Source: Ruminococcus sp. (lineage in GTDB: Bacteria; Bacillota; Clostridia; Oscillospirales; Ruminococcaceae). From it: a DNA stretch of 64,000 nucleotides. The translations under genes and the position numbers were made by a program. Under the pieces are notes generated by a model. It saw nothing but the letters and a program-made list of their open reading frames with translations. It ran no database searches and had not been told where the DNA came from. Shown here one piece after another: positions 36,401 through 44,799 of this stretch. The stretch covers positions 1 through 64,000 of the forward strand of contig JAFSBM010000134.1 of the NCBI GenBank assembly GCA_017437285.1. Reading direction: 5' to 3'. Position 1 is the first letter of the stretch, and every line of letters begins with the position of its first letter.

Positions 36401-37816
36401 TTCGGGAATGTGCATACCCGGATTTACATAGGTTTCAAAGGTATCCACATTCTGCAAATTCTTCACCTTAACAGCGGCAATGCTTGTCAATCTGTCATTT
36501 TTAAAACTCAATCCCGTTGTTTCAACGTCAAAAATAATTATTTCATCGTTGAAATCACGATTATCGGGCTTTTTCAGAATAAGCTGACGGTCAATGTCAT
36601 TTACTACATATGCCTCCATACCGTAAATGACCTTGAAATTCTTGGGCATATTATACATACAGTCGGGGAATGCCTGTACACAGCCGTGGTCGGTAATCGC
36701 CATAGCCTGATGTCCCCATTCCGCAGCCCTTGAAATAAGCTTAACAGGGTCGGTTACAGCGTCCATTGCCGACATATTGCTGTGGCAATGAAGTTCAACA
36801 CGCTTTTCGGGGTAGTTATCCATTTCGGGAATTCTCTTGACCTTTATAATGGAATTTGCAAGAATACATATATCCCTTGCGTATTCGTCGTAGTCGATTT
36901 TTCCCGATACAAGGAGAGTTACTCCCGATTTTATACCGCCGAGAGTATCAAGATACTCTTTTTCCTCCGCTTTGATAAAGCATTTTATAAGCAATGAACC
37001 GCTGTAATCGGTAATGCTGAATGTTGCAACATTTTTGCCGTTTCGCAGTTCCTTGATTTCCTTTGCAAATACATCTCCGACTACCGTAACCTTTGTGCCG
37101 AGATTTAGTACAGCCTCGCCAATAGGTCGTGGAGTTTCACGTATTGCCTTTCCGTACAGAATTGATGCGGATTCACGGTCAAAAACAAGGTCGGCAATTG
37201 TATTGTCTATACATTGACTGGGAACAGCAGCCGCAGCAGCTTCGGAATGAAGTTCCTCCGCCGTTTTTTCTGGAATAAGCTGGTCGCTGTAATCGGGCAG
37301 TTCAGCCGCCGCCTTTTCAATTATTTCATCGTATTCAACAGCTGAAACTGCATTTTCGCCCTCAAGATTTACGTTCATACTCAACCCGAACTGGTTGTAT
37401 ATCAGCTGGGAAAGTTCACGTTTGAAGCCGCATTTTGCAAGTATATCATTTCCGCCGTGTTTCAGAGAAATGTTGATATCACTTCCGTTTACAGCTATAT
37501 CCGCATCATTTAAAAAGCCATTTACCACCGATACCTGTCGTTTCAGCCGTTCTATCAAATCGGGCATACATGACAGTTCAAAAAGTTCCTTTGGATAGCG
37601 TGGGTTAAGGCTTGCGGATTCAAGTTCCATAGCCTTTGTAACAGCTGCGTTAAATGCCGATATATCGGAATAAGGTACTATACTTCCATATTCCGCAAAG
37701 AAGCTGAAATTTTTCAAATCCTCGGAATATGTCAGCTTGTAAATCCGCCCCGCCCGAACACTATCGGGAATATCGGGACAGAATTCCTTTAAAAATTCAG
37801 ATAGATTTATATCCAT
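33482..37816 (-). CDS. polC: DNA polymerase III alpha subunit, PolC type
   Basis: 1444 residues. An OB-fold region (about 240-330) is followed by a PHP domain beginning V-E-L-H-C-H-S, split by the proofreading exonuclease: D430-V-E432-T-T-G, with H-N-A-N-F-D and H-R-A-D-E-D. The polymerase palm contains P-D-I-D-L-N-F, and a zinc-finger-like C-P-N-A-E-C...C-P-K-C is present. This is the replicative polymerase of low-GC Gram-positives. Its ATG overlaps the ispG stop by 1 nt (TAATG). Confidence 0.97.
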   Translation of the reverse strand: MDINLSEFLKEFCPDIPDSVRAGRIYKLTYSEDLKNFSFFAEYGSIVPYSDISAFNAAVTKAMELESASLNPRYPKELFELSCMPDLIERLKRQVSVVNGFLNDADIAVNGSDINISLKHGGNDILAKCGFKRELSQLIYNQFGLSMNVNLEGENAVSAVEYDEIIEKAAAELPDYSDQLIPEKTAEELHSEAAAAAVPSQCIDNTIADLVFDRESASILYGKAIRETPRPIGEAVLNLGTKVTVVGDVFAKEIKELRNGKNVATFSITDYSGSLLIKCFIKAEEKEYLDTLGGIKSGVTLLVSGKIDYDEYARDICILANSIIKVKRIPEMDNYPEKRVELHCHSNMSAMDAVTDPVKLISRAAEWGHQAMAITDHGCVQAFPDCMYNMPKNFKVIYGMEAYVVNDIDRQLILKKPDNRDFNDEIIIFDVETTGLSFKNDRLTSIAAVKVKNLQNVDTFETYVNPGMHIPENITELTGITDETVANAPTEDEAVRKFMEFCGDNPILVAHNANFDITMINEVLQRHNINFEYNWLDTLIFCQAMLPELGRHRLNNVAKALKLGSFEHHRADEDALILSKIYIELINRLKTKKGFTNLGQINEIVSEIDVKKLKSYHQIILVRNQAGLKNLYRLVSISNLEYFYKKPLIPKSVLMEHREGLIFGSACEAGELFQAMLEKKPQEKIEELARFYDYLEIQPLCNNEFMVREGVASNEEDLRDFNRYIIDLGEKLNIPVCATCDVHFIDRKDAIYRKIILASMGFKDAENQAMLYFRTTEEMMKEFAYLGEDKAKEVVITNTNAIADMVEVVRPIPKGTFTPTIDGAEEDLVRITHEKAYEIYGNPLPELVEKRLDRELSSIIKHGFSVLYIIAQKLVWNSVENGYLVGSRGSVGSSFVASMAGISEVNPLPPHYICPNAECKFSEFILDGKCGSGFDLPAKKCPKCGTEMLREGHDIPFETFLGFDGDKAPDIDLNFSGEYQFYAHRYTEKLFGKSNVFKAGTISAVADKTAFGYVKKYCEENGINLNNSELTRLSIGCTGIKRTTGQHPGGMVVVPSDYEVYDFTPVQHPADSADSEVITTHFDFNSLHDTILKLDELGHVVPTLYKHLEDLTGLEIKNIPAYDEKVIQMCTDCSVLGVTEEEIYCKTGSLGIPEMGTNFTIGMLLDAKPSRFSDFLQISGLSHGTDVWLGNAKDLIENGTCTISEVIGTRDSIMTYLLYKDVEPKMAFQIMEWTRKGKASKQFTPEIIEMLKSHNVPEWYIESCLKIKYMFPKAHAAAYVIAAMKLGWFKLYKPLEYYSTYFSVRGEDFDAELAVKGIDAVRGKIVQLKELGNDRSKKESDLYDILLITNEMMSRGYEFLPINLFKSHAVDYLIEDGKLRIPFAAMSGVGENAARGLYEAAQAGGFISIEEFQQMSGVSKTTIDMLKSIGAFGDLPESTQMSFF

Positions 37817-38853
37817 TAAAGTTTTTCAACCTCCGCAAGAAGTTCGGAAACGATTTCCTCCTCCTTGATTTTACGCTGTGTACCGTCTTTCTTGAAGATT
37901 ACAGCACAGCCGTCACCGCCTGCAATTCCGATGTCGGCTTCACGAGCCTCACCGGGGCCGTTTACTACACAGCCCATAACGGCTACTGTAATATCCTTTT
38001 CGGAATCCGCCAGTGCCGCCTCAACCTTTTTAGCTGTGCCGATAAGGTCAATTCTTGTTCTGCCGCAAGTAGGACAGCTTACAATTGTAACGCCCTTTCT
38101 CTTGCCGATACATTTGAGAATATCCTTTGCCGCTGCAATTTCCTTTACAGGTTCATCTGTAAGGGATACACGGATTGTTTCGCCAATTCCGTCACAGAGA
38201 AGTGAACCGATACCGATTGCGGATTTTATAAGTCCCATACGCTCTGTGCCGGCTTCGGTAACTCCCAGATGAAGGGGATAATTGCACTTCTCGGCAGCTA
38301 AGCGGTATGACGCAAGCATACGGTTTACATCAGAGGATTTTATGGAGATTACAATATCATCAAAGTCAAAACGCTCTAAAAGTGCGGCATGATTTAACGC
38401 ACTTTCCACAAGTGCTTCGGGAGTTGGTGAGCCGTATTTCGCCAAAAGCTCCTTTTCAAGGGAGCCTGAATTTACACCGATACGGATTGGCAGATTTCTT
38501 GCTCTGCAAGCGTCAACAACTGCCTTTACTCTGTCAAGTCCGCCGATATTCCCTGGATTTATGCGGATTTTATCAACGCCTGCCGCTGCTGCCTCAATTG
38601 CAAGGCGATAGTCAAAATGAATATCAGCTACAAGGGGAATATTCACCGCATTTTTTATGGCAGGAATAAGCTTTACCGCCTCCATATCGGGAATTGCGGC
38701 ACGTACTATTTCACAGCCTGCCTTTTCAAGTTCAACAGCCTGTTTTACGCTGCCCTCAATATCGTCTGAACGGACATTGAGCATTGACTGTATGTAGATA
38801 TGATTTCCGTCAAGAACACAGTTCCCGACTTTTACAGCTTTGACATTTCTCAT
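37816..38853 (-). CDS. ispG: Flavodoxin-dependent HMB-PP synthase
   Basis: 345 residues from the ATG at 38853, with AGGAGT at 38861-38866; the longer ORF start runs through an intergenic hairpin. The TIM-barrel substrate domain precedes the iron-sulfur domain with V-S-C-P-T-C-G and M-G-C-V-V-N-G-P-G-E-A supplying the three cluster cysteines. It acts in the MEP isoprenoid pathway with Dxr. Confidence 0.95.
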   Translation of the reverse strand: MRNVKAVKVGNCVLDGNHIYIQSMLNVRSDDIEGSVKQAVELEKAGCEIVRAAIPDMEAVKLIPAIKNAVNIPLVADIHFDYRLAIEAAAAGVDKIRINPGNIGGLDRVKAVVDACRARNLPIRIGVNSGSLEKELLAKYGSPTPEALVESALNHAALLERFDFDDIVISIKSSDVNRMLASYRLAAEKCNYPLHLGVTEAGTERMGLIKSAIGIGSLLCDGIGETIRVSLTDEPVKEIAAAKDILKCIGKRKGVTIVSCPTCGRTRIDLIGTAKKVEAALADSEKDITVAVMGCVVNGPGEAREADIGIAGGDGCAVIFKKDGTQRKIKEEEIVSELLAEVEKL

Positions 38854-38877
38854 AAAATCTACTCCTTTTTTCAGATA

Positions 38878-38906
38878 TGCCGCACAAAGCATTGCTCTGT
38901 ACGGCA
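38878..38906 (-). other. Strong hairpin in the rseP-ispG gap
   Basis: A 13 bp stem (38878-38890 with 38894-38906) with a 3 nt loop, lacking a T run on the minus strand. It lies 12 bases before the ispG ribosome-binding site, between two co-transcribed genes. It could be an RNA processing or stability element. Confidence 0.6.
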
Positions 38907-38918
38907 TACAATAGCTCT

Positions 38919-39977
38919 TTATTTTTCAAATAAACGCATAATATCGTTGAATGTGGCAAATCCCATTATACCAAACAGGAGAGCCATTCCTGCAAGGTGT
39001 ACATATCCCTCATGTTCAGGCTTAATTGGCTTTCTTCTGATAAGCTCAATAAAGCAGAAAATAAGTCGTCCGCCGTCAAGTCCCGGTACAGGAAGAAGAT
39101 TGAATATGCCGATATTTATTGTTATAAGTGACAGCATATACAGCAGATTGAAGATTGCGTCCTCTGTGGATTCCGCCTGTTCTGTTGTTTCGCTTATAGT
39201 TGTCACAACTCCCACAGGGCCTGAAACTTCACTTTTGCTGACTTTTCCGGTGATAAGATATTTCAGCGAAAGTCCCACAACATGGCTCATAGAAGCAAAT
39301 GTCTGTCCCGAATATTTTATTACAGATGCGGGAGTTTTTTCAAGATAAACAAGACCGAAATCCATTTTGTTTCCGCTTTTTGTATCTGTGAATTTTACAT
39401 TGTCAAGCTCGATTTTTTCACCGTTACGCTTAACCACAAGGTCATGCTCCAGATTGTTCGGGTCAAGCATAAGCATAAAATTCAAATCAAGGACGCTGTA
39501 AATCTTTGTGTTGTCAACTTCAACAACTATATCATCGTGGCGGAGTCCCGAATGATAGCTCTCGGCATAATATGTCTTTGAACCGTCCTCATTCTGAACT
39601 CCCGAAAAGCCTAAAATCTGCGTTGTGGGAATGTCGCTCATCATGCAAACCATTATCACAATGGAAATCATACCGAGAACGAAATTCATTGCAGCACCTG
39701 CCACAAGAACAATTATTCTTTTCCACACCTTTGCATTGCGGAAACTTCTGGGGTCATCTCCCGAAGTATCCTCCCCCTCCATGGCACAATATCCGCCAAC
39801 GGGGAGAAGCCGCAGGGAATACAATGTTTCCCCTTTCTGCTTCTGCAAAAGCTTTGGTCCCATTCCGACAGAAAACTCCAGCACCTTAATTCCGCTGAGT
39901 TTTGCACATATAAAATGACCGAATTCGTGAACTGTTACTATCAGTCCGAATATCAATAATGCTATTACAATACCCAT
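38919..39977 (-). CDS. rseP: Site-2 (RIP) zinc metalloprotease
   Basis: 352 residues. Four membrane helices with the zinc motif H-E-F-G-H in the first and L-D-G-G-R in the third, plus one PDZ domain (about 135-220). It cleaves anti-sigma factors or signal peptide remnants in the membrane. Length and position between dxr and ispG are typical of Firmicutes. Confidence 0.94.
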   Translation of the reverse strand: MGIVIALLIFGLIVTVHEFGHFICAKLSGIKVLEFSVGMGPKLLQKQKGETLYSLRLLPVGGYCAMEGEDTSGDDPRSFRNAKVWKRIIVLVAGAAMNFVLGMISIVIMVCMMSDIPTTQILGFSGVQNEDGSKTYYAESYHSGLRHDDIVVEVDNTKIYSVLDLNFMLMLDPNNLEHDLVVKRNGEKIELDNVKFTDTKSGNKMDFGLVYLEKTPASVIKYSGQTFASMSHVVGLSLKYLITGKVSKSEVSGPVGVVTTISETTEQAESTEDAIFNLLYMLSLITINIGIFNLLPVPGLDGGRLIFCFIELIRRKPIKPEHEGYVHLAGMALLFGIMGFATFNDIMRLFEK

Positions 39978-39999
39978 AATTATCCTTTCAACCTACCCA

Positions 40000-41142
40000 T
40001 TAACCGATAATATTTCTGACATATTCTCTTGCCGATTTATCCGCAGCTATTACATCTTCATAGCTGTTTATCTCGGTATATGGGAATTTTTCAAGCACAG
40101 AGGAAACAATTTCGCCTATCTGCACAAACTGAATTTCATCGTTGAGGAATGCTTTTACAGCCTCCTCGTTGGCTGAATTCACAAGGCAGGGGTATGCTCC
40201 ACCTCTTGAAATAGCTTCAATTGCGGCACTAAGGCACTTGAATGTCTTATAGTCAGGCTCTGCAAATGTAAGCGTTCCGTAATCCGTAAGGGAAAGCTGT
40301 TTTGTGGGACATTCCACTCTTTCGGGATAAAGGAGAGAATACTGAATGGGAATTTTCATATCGGGTACGCCAAGCTGTGCAATTACCGCATAGTCGTTGT
40401 ACTCCACCGCAGAATGGATAACGCTCTGACGATGAACAACAATGTCAATCTGCTCGGGTTCAAGGTCGAAAAGCCATTTTGCCTCGATAAATTCAAGTCC
40501 CTTATTCATAAGAGTTGCGGAATCAATAGTAATCTTGTTTCCCATATCCCAGTTGGGATGCTTCAAAGCATCAGCCTTTGTGACATTTTTCAGCTGTTCA
40601 TAGCTGTAGCCGTAGAAAGGTCCTCCCGATGCTGTAAGAATAATCTTGTTCACCTGCTTTGGGTTATTACCCTGCAAACATTGGAATATAGCCGAATGTT
40701 CGCTGTCAACGGGATAAATCTTAACTCCCTTTTCCTTTGCAAGAGATGTTACAAGAGTACCGCCTGCAACAAGGGTTTCCTTATTTGCAAGTGCCACGTC
40801 CTTACCTGCGTTAATTGCGGTAAGAGTCGGCAGAAGTCCAACCATTCCCACTACTGAATTGAGAACAATGTCATTTTCTTCAAGTGAAGCAATGCGGCAT
40901 AAGCCCTCCATTCCGCAAAGTACGGTTATATCCGTATCTGAAAGGCGGCTTTTCAGTTCCTCATACTTGTCATCTCTGAAAATTCCCACATATTTCGGGC
41001 GATATTTTCTTGCCTGTTCCTCCAGCATATCAATGCTGCTGTGGGCGGCAATGGCTATTATTTCAAGTCCGTGTTTTTCGCATACCTCTATGGACTGTGT
41101 ACCGATAGAGCCTGTTGAGCCTAAAATTGAAACCCTTTTCAT
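40000..41142 (-). CDS. dxr: 1-deoxy-D-xylulose 5-phosphate reductoisomerase
   Basis: 380 residues from the ATG at 41142, with AAAGGAG upstream; the N-terminal extension in the longer ORF is not real. NADPH loop G-S-T-G-S-I-G at residues 8-14; metal ligands D and E in P-V-D-S-E-H-S; the flexible loop H-P-N-W. It makes MEP, the first committed isoprenoid precursor. Confidence 0.95.
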   Translation of the reverse strand: MKRVSILGSTGSIGTQSIEVCEKHGLEIIAIAAHSSIDMLEEQARKYRPKYVGIFRDDKYEELKSRLSDTDITVLCGMEGLCRIASLEENDIVLNSVVGMVGLLPTLTAINAGKDVALANKETLVAGGTLVTSLAKEKGVKIYPVDSEHSAIFQCLQGNNPKQVNKIILTASGGPFYGYSYEQLKNVTKADALKHPNWDMGNKITIDSATLMNKGLEFIEAKWLFDLEPEQIDIVVHRQSVIHSAVEYNDYAVIAQLGVPDMKIPIQYSLLYPERVECPTKQLSLTDYGTLTFAEPDYKTFKCLSAAIEAISRGGAYPCLVNSANEEAVKAFLNDEIQFVQIGEIVSSVLEKFPYTEINSYEDVIAADKSAREYVRNIIG

Positions 41143-41202
41143 TAGTATTATTTCTCCTTTGTCTATGGAAATTATCTGGAAAATTATATGAAATTTTATT
41201 CC

Positions 41203-41238
41203 ATAAAATACGAAAGGCAACATTCGTCGCCTTTCATA
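41203..41238 (-). terminator. Weak terminator-like hairpin between cdsA and dxr
   Basis: Stem GAAAGGC/GCCTTTC (41212-41218 with 41229-41235) followed on the minus strand by a T-rich stretch. It may reduce, rather than stop, transcription into dxr. Confidence 0.45.
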
Positions 41239-41239
41239 C

Positions 41240-42136
41240 TTATAATATGTTCAGATTATTAGCAATAGTTATAAGGCAATAAAATGTTGGCAATACAAAA
41301 AGTACGCTGTCGAAACGGTCCATAAGACCGCCGTGACCCGGCATAATTTTTCCGTAATCCTTGAAGCCTATCTGACGCTTTATCATAGACGCTGACAAAT
41401 CGCCGACTGTGCCGATAACAGCACAAAGCAGACCTGTAACGGCTACCGCAATATAACTGCTTACATCCTCTTTCATAGGGTATCTTGCAATCATATTGTT
41501 ATATACCGCAAAACAAGCAACAAATACAACAGCTGTGGAAATCATACCGCCGATAAAGCCCTCGATAGTCTTTTTCGGACTTATTTCGGGACAAAGCTTA
41601 TGCTTTCCAATTGCAACTCCTGTAAAATATGCGCCTGAATCGGCAATCCACGCTCCGCAAAGTCCAAGAACAAGGAAAAATACGCCGTGCTGGATATTTT
41701 CCCTGTCGATACGCACCATTGTACTCATTGCATTTGGTACGAAAAGCATTGCGGCAAGTGCAAAAAACACCTGTTCATAGCGGATTTTCTTATGCTGATT
41801 GAGCCATATTACAAAAATTCCCATTGAACACAAAAGTGCAACGCCAAAGAGAATTAATCCACGATTTTCCCTGTACTGTGCGTACATAATGGGTGAATCA
41901 ATAAAATTGTAATCTGCACTGTAAACCCATGGAACAGTAATTCCATAAGCCATAACCGAAACGAGTACAGGAATACTCTTTTCAAGTTTTACAGCACGGA
42001 GAAGCTCATACAGCATAATTACGGTAATGCCTGATGTAACAAAAGGCAGAATAAAGGTGTCGTGCAGAATCAGCATAGATATCATTATTACCAATCCCAC
42101 ACCGGCTGAAATCAGACGTGTCCGCAAATCAAACAC
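41240..42136 (-). CDS. cdsA: Phosphatidate cytidylyltransferase
   Basis: 298 residues with about eight membrane helices. The C-terminal signature S-x-x-K-R-Q-x-x-x-K-D-Y-G-x-x-x-P-G-H-G-G is present (K-D-Y-G-K-I-M-P-G-H-G-G-L-M-D-R). It makes CDP-diacylglycerol. Overlaps uppS by 8 nt. Confidence 0.93.
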   Translation of the reverse strand: MFDLRTRLISAGVGLVIMISMLILHDTFILPFVTSGITVIMLYELLRAVKLEKSIPVLVSVMAYGITVPWVYSADYNFIDSPIMYAQYRENRGLILFGVALLCSMGIFVIWLNQHKKIRYEQVFFALAAMLFVPNAMSTMVRIDRENIQHGVFFLVLGLCGAWIADSGAYFTGVAIGKHKLCPEISPKKTIEGFIGGMISTAVVFVACFAVYNNMIARYPMKEDVSSYIAVAVTGLLCAVIGTVGDLSASMIKRQIGFKDYGKIMPGHGGLMDRFDSVLFVLPTFYCLITIANNLNIL

Positions 42137-42863
42137 CTCCGAATCGGCGATTACGTCTGCCGAACTCTATCAACGCCTTGTCAAGCTCAGCAGGTGTGAA
42201 ATCAGGCCATAAAATATCTGTAAAATAATATTCTGCATATGCACACTGCCAGATAAGATAATTTGACAGACGCATTTCTCCCGACGGACGAATTACAAGG
42301 TCAACATCGGGAATACCCTTGGTGTAAAGCTCATCAGCAATTGACTGCTCATTGATGTCCTCAGGCTTAATTTCGCCATTTACAGCCTTTTGTGCAAGAA
42401 TTCTTGCAGCGTGGGCAAGTTCATCTCTGCCGCCGTAGTTTACCGCCATCATCAGCGTCATTTCCGTATAATGGGCAGTATCCTCCTCCAGCTTAATCAT
42501 TTTCTGCTGGAGATCCTCGTCAAAAGCCGATTTATCACCAAGGAAAATCATACGTGTATTTTCACTTAAAAAGTTACGTACATCAACAATATATTCACGG
42601 AAAAGTTCCATAATGGTGTTGACCTCGTCATCGGGACGCTGCCAGTTTTCCGTGGAAAAAGCGTAGAATGAAATATTCTTCAAGCCGATATCCTTGCAAT
42701 AACGGACGATCTTCTTGAAATTCTTCGCCCCCTCTTTATGACCGAAAGGACGTGGAAGACCTCTTTTTTTCGCCCATCTTCCGTTGCCGTCCATAATAAA
42801 TCCAACGTGCTGAGGAAGCTGTTCAGGCAGAGAGACAATCTCTTTTTTACCGAATATAGCCAT
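42129..42863 (-). CDS. uppS: Undecaprenyl diphosphate synthase
   Basis: 244 residues, cis-prenyltransferase. The catalytic F-I-M-D-G-N-G-R-W-A near residue 25, F-S-T-E-N-W, and C-terminal R-P-S-G-E-M-R-L-S-N-Y are all present. It provides the lipid carrier for peptidoglycan. Confidence 0.96.
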   Translation of the reverse strand: MAIFGKKEIVSLPEQLPQHVGFIMDGNGRWAKKRGLPRPFGHKEGAKNFKKIVRYCKDIGLKNISFYAFSTENWQRPDDEVNTIMELFREYIVDVRNFLSENTRMIFLGDKSAFDEDLQQKMIKLEEDTAHYTEMTLMMAVNYGGRDELAHAARILAQKAVNGEIKPEDINEQSIADELYTKGIPDVDLVIRPSGEMRLSNYLIWQCAYAEYYFTDILWPDFTPAELDKALIEFGRRNRRFGGV

Positions 42864-42872
42864 ACTCCACCA

Positions 42873-43427
42873 TTAAACCGTCATGATTTCCTTTTCCTTG
42901 TCAGCTACAGCCTTATCAGCGTCAGCACAGAACTTATCTGTAAGATCCTGCACCTTCTTCTCGCAATCTTTAAGGTCATCCTCTGTAATCTCGGAATTCT
43001 TCTTCATAGCCTTGAGCTTATCCATTGTATCACGGCGGATTGAACGAATAGCAACCTTGCAGTCCTCGCCGTACTTCTTGATGCTCTTGCAAAGCTCCTT
43101 ACGTCTTTCCTCTGTAAGCTGTGGGAAAGCAAGACGGATAACATTACCGTCATTTGTGGGGTTAATGCCGATATCAGATGCCTGAATAGCCTTTTCGATA
43201 AGCTTTAATGAGGACTTATCCCATGGCTGAATTACGAGAATTCTTGCCTCTGAAACGGATACAGCAGCCATCTGGTTTACAGGTGTGGGTGCTCCGTAGT
43301 AATCTACCATTACCTTGTCAAGTACAGCAGGATTTGCTCTGCCTGCACGTACAGCAGCAAACTCCTTATCAAGAGCGTTAAGGCTCTTAGTCATTTTTTC
43401 CTTTGCATTATTAATTGTTTCTTTCAT
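42873..43427 (-). CDS. frr: Ribosome recycling factor
   Basis: 184 residues, the exact family length. Features include R-A-G-R-A-N-P near residue 28, Y-Y-G-A-P-T-P, and R-R-D-x-x-D-K-L-K in the C-terminal coiled coil. Disassembles post-termination ribosomes with EF-G. Confidence 0.97.
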   Translation of the reverse strand: MKETINNAKEKMTKSLNALDKEFAAVRAGRANPAVLDKVMVDYYGAPTPVNQMAAVSVSEARILVIQPWDKSSLKLIEKAIQASDIGINPTNDGNVIRLAFPQLTEERRKELCKSIKKYGEDCKVAIRSIRRDTMDKLKAMKKNSEITEDDLKDCEKKVQDLTDKFCADADKAVADKEKEIMTV

Positions 43428-43463
43428 TTGAAATCATTCCTTTCGTATTTATAGTAGGTTATA

Positions 43464-44174
43464 TTAATCTTCTGAAACCACAGTACCGATGTTTTCGCCC
43501 ATTACAGCGTCATAGATATTATCGGGACGGCTTAAATCGAATACAAGCATCTTCTTGTTATTGTCACGGCACATTGCAGCAGCTGTTGAATCCATAACAG
43601 CAAGACCGTCGGCAATAACCTGTGAGAATGTGAGAGTATCGTACTTCTTGGCATCATCATACTTGTGAGGATCCTTATCATATACACCGTCAACAAGTGT
43701 AGCCTTGAGGAAGATATCAGCCTCAATTTCGCTTGCACGGAGAGAAGCAGCTGTATCGGTTGAGAAGAAGGGGTTACCTGTTCCGCAGCCGAAAATAACT
43801 ACTCTGCCCTTTTCAAGATGACGAACAGCACGGTTACGGATATATGGCTCAGCTACAGCCTGCATTGAAATAGCTGTCTGAACACGGACTTCACAGCCAA
43901 GGGATTCAAGAACATCTGCAACAGCAAGAGCATTCATAGCAGTTGCAAGCATACCGATATGGTCAGCACGTGTTCTGTCCATAGCGCCGCTTGAACGGCC
44001 TCTCCAGAAATTCCCGCCGCCTACAACGATTGCAACCTGAGCGCCTGCGTCAACTACTTTCTTGATACTTGTACAGATTTCTGTAATAACATCATAATTA
44101 AGACCACTTTTCTTATCTCCGGCAAGAGCCTCGCCGCTGAGTTTCAGTAATACTCTTTTGTACTTTGGTTCCAT
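43464..44174 (-). CDS. pyrH: UMP kinase
   Basis: 236 residues. Amino-acid-kinase fold: L-K-L-S-G-E-A-L near residue 10, G-G-G-N-F-W-R-G, and D-G-V-Y-D-x-D-P. Phosphorylates UMP to UDP. It heads the conserved pyrH-frr-uppS-cdsA-dxr-rseP-ispG-polC block; rpsB and tsf, often upstream, are not in the window. Confidence 0.97.
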   Translation of the reverse strand: MEPKYKRVLLKLSGEALAGDKKSGLNYDVITEICTSIKKVVDAGAQVAIVVGGGNFWRGRSSGAMDRTRADHIGMLATAMNALAVADVLESLGCEVRVQTAISMQAVAEPYIRNRAVRHLEKGRVVIFGCGTGNPFFSTDTAASLRASEIEADIFLKATLVDGVYDKDPHKYDDAKKYDTLTFSQVIADGLAVMDSTAAAMCRDNNKKMLVFDLSRPDNIYDAVMGENIGTVVSED

Positions 44175-44264
44175 TTTCGCACCTCATTCGATATTATTAT
44201 TCCATATAAGAAGCATCTCTACCAAATCAGCCTAAGGCTATACTTATAAAGACACTCTATATAT

Positions 44265-44293
44265 ATTTTACACTAAATTTCCATTTATGTAAA
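44265..44293 (-). promoter_or_regulatory. Promoter of the pyrH-polC operon
   Basis: On the minus strand, TTTACA (44288-44293) and TAAAAT (44265-44270), 17 bp apart, about 90 bp upstream of pyrH. Confidence 0.65.
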
Positions 44294-44430
44294 GTCTATT
44301 TTTTAATTTTTGCTTAATTTTATTTATTTAACTTATCAATTTAAGGATAAATCAGTCTATTTCCTTTCGTTTGGTAATATGTAACAAAAATGTTGAATTT
44401 TCTTTGTGCAGTATTTTTTATAAAATTCCC

Positions 44431-44459
44431 TTGACATTTCCTGAAATCCATGATATAAT
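44431..44459 (+). promoter_or_regulatory. Promoter of the tRNA-Ser pair
   Basis: Perfect TTGACA (44431-44436) and TATAAT (44454-44459), 17 bp apart, about 50 bp before the first tRNA. Confidence 0.9.
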
Positions 44460-44507
44460 ATAAAAGCTGAAACACGAGAGTGATAAAAATTTAGCCAATA
44501 AAAAAAT

Positions 44508-44596
44508 GGAGAGGTATCGAAGCGGTCATAACGAGGCGGTCTTGAAAACCGTTTGACTTAACGGTCACGTGGGTTCGAATCCCACCCTCTCCGCCA
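44508..44596 (+). tRNA. tRNA-Ser (anticodon UGA)
   Basis: 89 nt with acceptor arms GGAGAGG (44508-44514) and CCTCTCC (44586-44592), a long class II variable arm, anticodon loop CTTGAAA, T-loop GGTTCGAATCC, and encoded CCA. Confidence 0.95.
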
Positions 44597-44626
44597 ATTT
44601 TTTTAACGGCGATTTTTCGTCGGTTT

Positions 44627-44716
44627 GCGGATTTACCCAAGTGGTGAAGGGGCTCCCCTGCTAAGGGAGTAGGTCGGGAAACCGGCGCGAGAGTTCAAAT
44701 CTCTCAATCCGCGCCA
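44627..44716 (+). tRNA. tRNA-Ser (anticodon GCU)
   Basis: 90 nt with acceptor arms GCGGATT (44627-44633) and AATCCGC (44706-44712), anticodon stem CTCCC/GGGAG around CTGCTAA, long variable arm, T-loop GTTCAAATC, and encoded CCA. 30 bp after the UGA isoacceptor, on the same transcript. Confidence 0.95.
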
Positions 44717-44736
44717 TCTAATTTAATAGGTGAATT

Positions 44737-44775
44737 GATACTCCTTGAATTCTTCAAGGAGTATCGTTTTATTTT
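44737..44775 (+). terminator. Terminator after the tRNA pair
   Basis: A 13 bp perfect stem (44737-44749 with 44753-44765) with a 3 nt loop, followed by GTTTTATTTT. Confidence 0.92.
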
Positions 44776-44799
44776 CAGACAAATACAGGCGGTGAAATT

